Origin: Rubrobacter sp.
GTDB lineage: Bacteria > Actinomycetota > Rubrobacteria > Rubrobacterales > Rubrobacteraceae
Direction: 5' to 3'
Assembly (NCBI GenBank): GCA_016781705.1
Contig: JADDPV010000124.1
Span: forward strand, 1 to 6,322
Length of the DNA: 6,322 nucleotides
In this document: positions 4,478 to 6,322 of the stretch, one piece after another
Position numbering within the stretch: position 1 is the stretch's first letter
Layout of the letters: the number at the start of each line of letters is the position of its first letter
Notes under the pieces: model-generated
Database searches by the model: none
The model's input: only the letters and a program-made list of their open reading frames with translations
What the model was told of the DNA's origin: nothing
Translations under genes and position numbers: made by a program

Positions 4478-5515
4478 ATGGAGGTGCTGATCGGTGTCGA
4501 TCCCCACAAGGCGGTCCACTCTGTAGCGGCGGTCGGCGAACGGGGAGACCTGCTCGAGCAGGCGAGCTTCGATGCCGGCAGGTCCGGCTTGAGGTCATTG
4601 GTGTGCTGGGCCAAACGCTTCCCCGAACGCCGATGGGCGGTGGAGGGCGCGAACGGCATGGGCCACCTTCTGGCACGGCACCTCGTCGCCCGCGGCGAGA
4701 AGGTGGTGGACGTCCCCGCCAAGCTCTCCGCCCGGGTCAGGGTGCTCTCCGCAGGCCACGAGCGCAAGAACGACCGGCTTGACGCCCTCTACGTCGCCCT
4801 TGCCGCTCGGCACGGCGAGCGGCTACGGGAGGTGGACGAAGAGGAGCACGCCGCCACGCTGAGGATGCTCTCGGAGAGGCGGGAGGACCTCGTACAGGAG
4901 CGGACCCGCGCCCTGAACCGCCTCCACGTGTTGCTGAGGGAACTACTCCCGGGAGGCGTCTCTGCCAAGCTCTCCGCCGACGAGGCGGCCCGAGCGCTGT
5001 GCCGGGTGAGGCCTCGGTCCTTGCCCGACAAGACTCGGCGGGGGCTGGCGACGGAACTGGTGCGCGACGTGCGACGCCTCAATCGGTCGGTTGACGAACT
5101 GAACCACCGCATCCGTGAGGCGGTCGAGGAGAGCGGTACTAGCCTCACCGACATCTTCGGCGTTGGGCCGCTCCTGGCGGCGAAGATAATGGATCGGGTG
5201 GGAAACGCGGCCCGCTTCCCGAGCAAGGCGCACTTCGCCTCCTACACCGGTACGGCTCCAATCGAGGCCTCCAGCGGGGACCTCGTGAGGCACCGACTGT
5301 CCAGGTCCGGGGACCGCCAGTTGAACGCCGCCCTGCACATCATCGCCGTCTGCCAAGTCCGCTACGGCGGAGAAGGAGGCGACTACTACCGGCGTAAGCT
5401 GGCGGAAGGCAAGTCCAAGAGGGAAGCGCTCAGATGTCTGAAGCGGCGCCTCTCGGATGTGGTCTTCAAGAGGCTCTCAGCGGACCTCGATGCGAGGATC
5501 GTCGGCGCCGCTTGA
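4478..5515 (+). CDS. IS110-family DEDD recombinase (transposase)
   Basis: The 345-residue protein starts at ATG 4478, seven bases after AGGAGGT (4464-4470); longer in-frame readings run into the structured non-coding end. The N-terminal RuvC-like domain shows GVDPHK (catalytic D8), WAVEGANGMG (E56) and KNDRLDA (D99, D102), the DEDD set. A helical region follows (about 120-215: DLVQERTRALNRLHVLLRELLPGG...). The C-terminal Transposase_20 domain has TDIFGVGPLLAAKIMDRVG (224-242), FPSKAHFASYTGTAPIEASSG (247-267) and RHRLSRSGDRQLNAALHIIA. S265 or S266 in the SSG motif is the expected nucleophile. Length and motifs look complete, so it is probably active. It excises and inserts the element by RNA-guided recombination, without terminal inverted repeats. 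Confidence 0.95.
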   Translation: MEVLIGVDPHKAVHSVAAVGERGDLLEQASFDAGRSGLRSLVCWAKRFPERRWAVEGANGMGHLLARHLVARGEKVVDVPAKLSARVRVLSAGHERKNDRLDALYVALAARHGERLREVDEEEHAATLRMLSERREDLVQERTRALNRLHVLLRELLPGGVSAKLSADEAARALCRVRPRSLPDKTRRGLATELVRDVRRLNRSVDELNHRIREAVEESGTSLTDIFGVGPLLAAKIMDRVGNAARFPSKAHFASYTGTAPIEASSGDLVRHRLSRSGDRQLNAALHIIAVCQVRYGGEGGDYYRRKLAEGKSKREALRCLKRRLSDVVFKRLSADLDARIVGAA

Positions 5516-5522
5516 CACAGAG

Positions 5523-5543
5523 GAGGCCACGATTTGGGGCCTC
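5523..5543 (+). terminator. Hairpin after the recombinase gene
   Basis: GAGGCC (5523-5528) pairs perfectly with GGCCTC (5538-5543) over a nine-base loop, eight bases after the recombinase stop. No U tract follows, so termination is only suggested. The right arm runs into the proposed right end TCTAGGGC, so it may instead belong to the element's right-end structure. Confidence 0.4.
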
Positions 5544-5609
5544 TAGGGCCAGTCTATGCACCTATGAACGTGCCTGGGCCGCGTTTTTCAACACGCTGGG
5601 CCGTTTTCG

Positions 5610-5659
5610 GTACACCCTACAAGGCGAAGAGAGCTTTTAGCCGAGGGCGCAGGGTGTAC
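5610..5659. repeat. Perfect 9-bp inverted repeat GTACACCCT/AGGGTGTAC
   Basis: GTACACCCT (5610-5618) and AGGGTGTAC (5651-5659) are perfect inverted copies separated by 32 bases. The half-site GTACAC is also part of the operators at 532-549 and 1003-1018. It could be a widely spaced operator, a long-loop hairpin or a recombination end. No neighbouring gene depends on it visibly. Confidence 0.4.
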
Positions 5660-5670
5660 GGCGGGGACGA

Positions 5671-5687
5671 ATCGTAAAGCTTACGAT
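5671..5687. repeat. Perfect palindrome ATCGTAA-AGC-TTACGAT
   Basis: Seven-base arms, ATCGTAA (5671-5677) and TTACGAT (5681-5687), flank a three-base centre. The site is AT-rich in GC-rich surroundings, which favours a protein-binding site over chance. It lies 11 bases after the 9-bp inverted repeat. No promoter or gene start is evident immediately beside it. Confidence 0.4.
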
Positions 5688-5776
5688 CTGCTCGAGAAGG
5701 TATGGGGCCGTGACGGCAAAAGTACCCCTACGCCGCGCCAGAAACCGGGGTTGCGAAACCGTGTGCGTACAACAAA

Positions 5777-5807
5777 GGGCCGGAGCGCCACCGAAGGACC
5801 CCGGCCC
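5777..5807 (-). terminator. Intrinsic terminator-like hairpin for the minus-strand LysM transcript
   Basis: GGGCCGG (5777-5783) pairs perfectly with CCGGCCC (5801-5807) around 17 bases. Read on the minus strand, the hairpin is followed by TTTGTTGT, a partial U tract, and lies 114 bases downstream of the LysM stop. On the plus strand the following bases (GTCAACC) do not form a U tract. Orientation and position fit the end of the LysM transcript. Confidence 0.5.
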
Positions 5808-5860
5808 GTCAACCTTTATCCTTCGACCGCTACACCTCCACGTCGTCGCGCCCCCTCAGA

Positions 5861-5879
5861 GCGCGCCCGGACGGCGCGC
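5861..5879. repeat. GC-rich hairpin GCGCGCC/GGCGCGC
   Basis: GCGCGCC (5861-5867) and GGCGCGC (5873-5879) form a perfect seven-pair stem with a five-base loop, between the LysM stop and its putative terminator. It may be part of the same 3' untranslated region; no other role is visible. Confidence 0.35.
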
Positions 5880-5920
5880 CTTATCGAGGGGTGCGCCTAG
5901 CGACCGGGCGGGATCTAAAC

Positions 5921-6199
5921 CTACGGGATCCAGATCCACCAACTACGTTGGATCCGGTCGGGGTCTTGGATCCAGGGGTTGGCGTCGTGAATTTGCCTCC
6001 ATCTGTTTTGGTTGCCGTAAAGTCACTGGGCGAGTTGCGAAAGCGTGTCCCCTCCCTCCACATGATACGAGAAACCGCGGTAAGGGAGCTCGATACCCGA
6101 GAGGGTGTCACCCGGCTCCACGTGGTACCACTGGAACCACTGTGATCCCCCTGCAAACGCAGCTGCTTGCCCTCCTCCGGCTCCTTCCTCGGCAGCCAA
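5921..6199 (-). pseudogene. LysM peptidoglycan-binding protein gene with in-frame TGA
   Basis: One minus-strand frame runs from TTG 6199, eight bases after AAAGGAGG (6215-6208), to TAG 5923-5921 and is broken only by TGA at 6025-6023 (codon 59). Before the break it reads MAAEEGAGGG..., a Trp-rich WFQWYHVEPGDTLSGI (21-36), then YHVEGGDTLSQLAQ (45-58). After it comes LYGNQNRWRQIHDANPWI (60-77), QDPDRI and a final WWIWIP. HVxxGDTLSxLA, LYGNxxRWxxI, ANPWI and DPDxI are the standard order of a LysM fold, which binds cell-wall GlcNAc polymers. The first HVEPGDTLSGI is a second, truncated LysM start. An ancestral CGA, GAA or GGA codon changed to TGA is the simplest cause. No signal peptide or membrane segment is visible, so the product was small and possibly cytosolic, or its export signal has been lost. 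Confidence 0.75.
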
Positions 6200-6322
6200 A
6201 ACGTGTTCCTCCTTTCATATTCGTTGCTCAGAGTGCGCTGACAGACCACGAGCACCGCGGTGGCAGAGACTCCAGACCGACCAACCTCTTTTAGAGCGTG
6301 ATCACCTCCCCTCCGCTCCCTC
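6200..6322 (-). other. Upstream region of the LysM pseudogene, promoter not resolved
   Basis: On the minus strand this holds the AAAGGAGG ribosome binding site (6215-6208), an in-frame TGA just before it, and AT-richer DNA around 6210-6225. The short palindrome CTCT-AAA-AGAG lies near 6286-6296. No pair of promoter boxes with good spacing is convincing. A frame ending in TAA at 6293-6291 is open to the window edge for about ten codons and could be the tail of another gene. Confidence 0.3.

Larger units (their letters stand above)
4291..5549 (+). mobile_element. IS110-family insertion sequence (ends proposed)
   Basis: The element is defined by its recombinase gene (4478-5515). Proposed ends are the two copies of TCTAGGGC at 4291-4298 and 5542-5549, which would be the direct repeats holding the crossover core. 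This gives about 1.25 kb with roughly 180-190 non-coding bases before the gene and under 35 after it, the layout of the IS110 group, in which the structured RNA lies in the long left end. There are no terminal inverted repeats, as expected for this family. An 8-base repeat is weak evidence alone; the geometry and a third TCTAG in the RNA region add support. The left part of 4127-4290 would then be pre-insertion DNA. Confidence 0.6.
5550..5776. other. Intergenic DNA right of the IS, no convincing gene
   Basis: No frame here has both a credible start with a ribosome binding site and protein-like content. The stretch contains CTGGGCCG twice (5574-5581 and 5596-5603), a small stem GCGT/ACGC (5581-5596), and the two palindromes listed separately. 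It probably represents the DNA into which the IS inserted, plus eroded flanking sequence. Confidence 0.5.

Noticed and set aside
5512..5549. TTGACA at the recombinase stop as -35 of a circle-junction promoter
   Set aside because: Junctions of this kind are known in the family, but with the proposed ends no -10 box lies 16-19 bases downstream.
4229..5610. CCGAAAAC (4229-4236) and GTTTTCGG (5603-5610) as terminal inverted repeats of the IS
   Set aside because: IS110 elements lack such terminal repeats, the right copy is nearly 90 bases beyond the gene, and an 8-base match is expected by chance.
5434..5640. 68-residue plus-strand frame overlapping the recombinase end
   Set aside because: Shadow of the recombinase gene in another frame running into non-coding DNA.
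5682..5900. Plus-strand frame YDLLEKVWGRDGKSTP... to TAG 5900
   Set aside because: The beginning looks protein-like, but there is no start or ribosome binding site and the rest is Arg/Pro-rich; possibly a remnant, not supportable.
5926..5973. Three GGATCC sites as a repeat array
   Set aside because: They come from minus-strand TGG-ATC (Trp-Ile) codons of the LysM gene, so the recurrence is explained by coding.
5881..6255. Minus-strand 124-residue open frame starting MLVVCQRTL
   Set aside because: It overlaps the LysM coding frame in another register, is Ser/Thr/Arg-rich and lacks a ribosome binding site; the LysM frame explains the DNA better.
5710..6294. Plus-strand 194-residue open frame
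   Set aside because: Composition is unlike a protein, there is no ribosome binding site, and it lies antisense to the LysM pseudogene and its terminator.
1..6322. tRNA, rRNA or CRISPR array
   Set aside because: No GTTCGA-type T-loop with matching acceptor stem, no rRNA-like sequence and no regularly spaced repeats were seen.

Overview
The window is very GC-rich and written in actinobacterial style: strong AAGGAGG ribosome binding sites, GTG and TTG starts, and genes coupled through GTGA/ATGA overlaps. The protein style and the combination of small orphan genes suggest a Rubrobacter-like member of the Actinomycetota, on a plasmid, integrative element or genomic island rather than in core chromosome. 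The taxon is an inference; no housekeeping marker is present.

Layout. Bases 1-49 are the 3' tail of a group II intron: the end of domain V, then a complete domain VI with a bulged branch-point A. A 5'-truncated orphan gene (50-225) and a small four-cysteine protein (239-469) follow. A clean promoter (TTGCGC-17-TATCAT) with an 18-bp palindromic operator precedes a 128-residue orphan (567-953). A second promoter (998-1025), carrying the same operator half-sites, precedes a tight plus-strand array from 1058 to 4126. That array holds a hypothetical gene, a small XRE-type repressor that appears to start at ATA, two helical or coiled-coil proteins, a frameshifted mini-HTH gene, three orphan proteins, and a 213-residue HTH plus coiled-coil DNA-binding protein. 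Neighbouring genes mostly overlap by 4-8 bases, so translation is probably coupled. The shared operator suggests the XRE protein controls both transcripts.

From 4127 there is a repeat-rich non-coding stretch (inverted repeat 4130-4169; 11-bp direct repeats within 4181-4227). An IS110-family insertion sequence follows, proposed here as 4291-5549. Its 345-residue DEDD recombinase (4478-5515) is preceded by about 180 bases that fold into strong hairpins in the position of an IS110-group bridge RNA. The pentamer TCTAG occurs at both proposed ends and in a loop of that RNA, as expected for a guide segment.

Right of the element, 5550-5920 has no convincing gene but several hairpins and palindromes, including a minus-strand terminator-like hairpin (5777-5807). 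On the minus strand at 6199-5921 lies a decayed LysM (peptidoglycan-binding) gene broken by one in-frame TGA. The right side therefore looks like an eroded chromosomal or island edge, and the left side like an intact accessory operon.

Strongest points for follow-up: the bridge-RNA candidate with its guide match, the group II intron end at what may be a start codon, the ATA-started repressor, the duplicated operator, and the LysM pseudogene.
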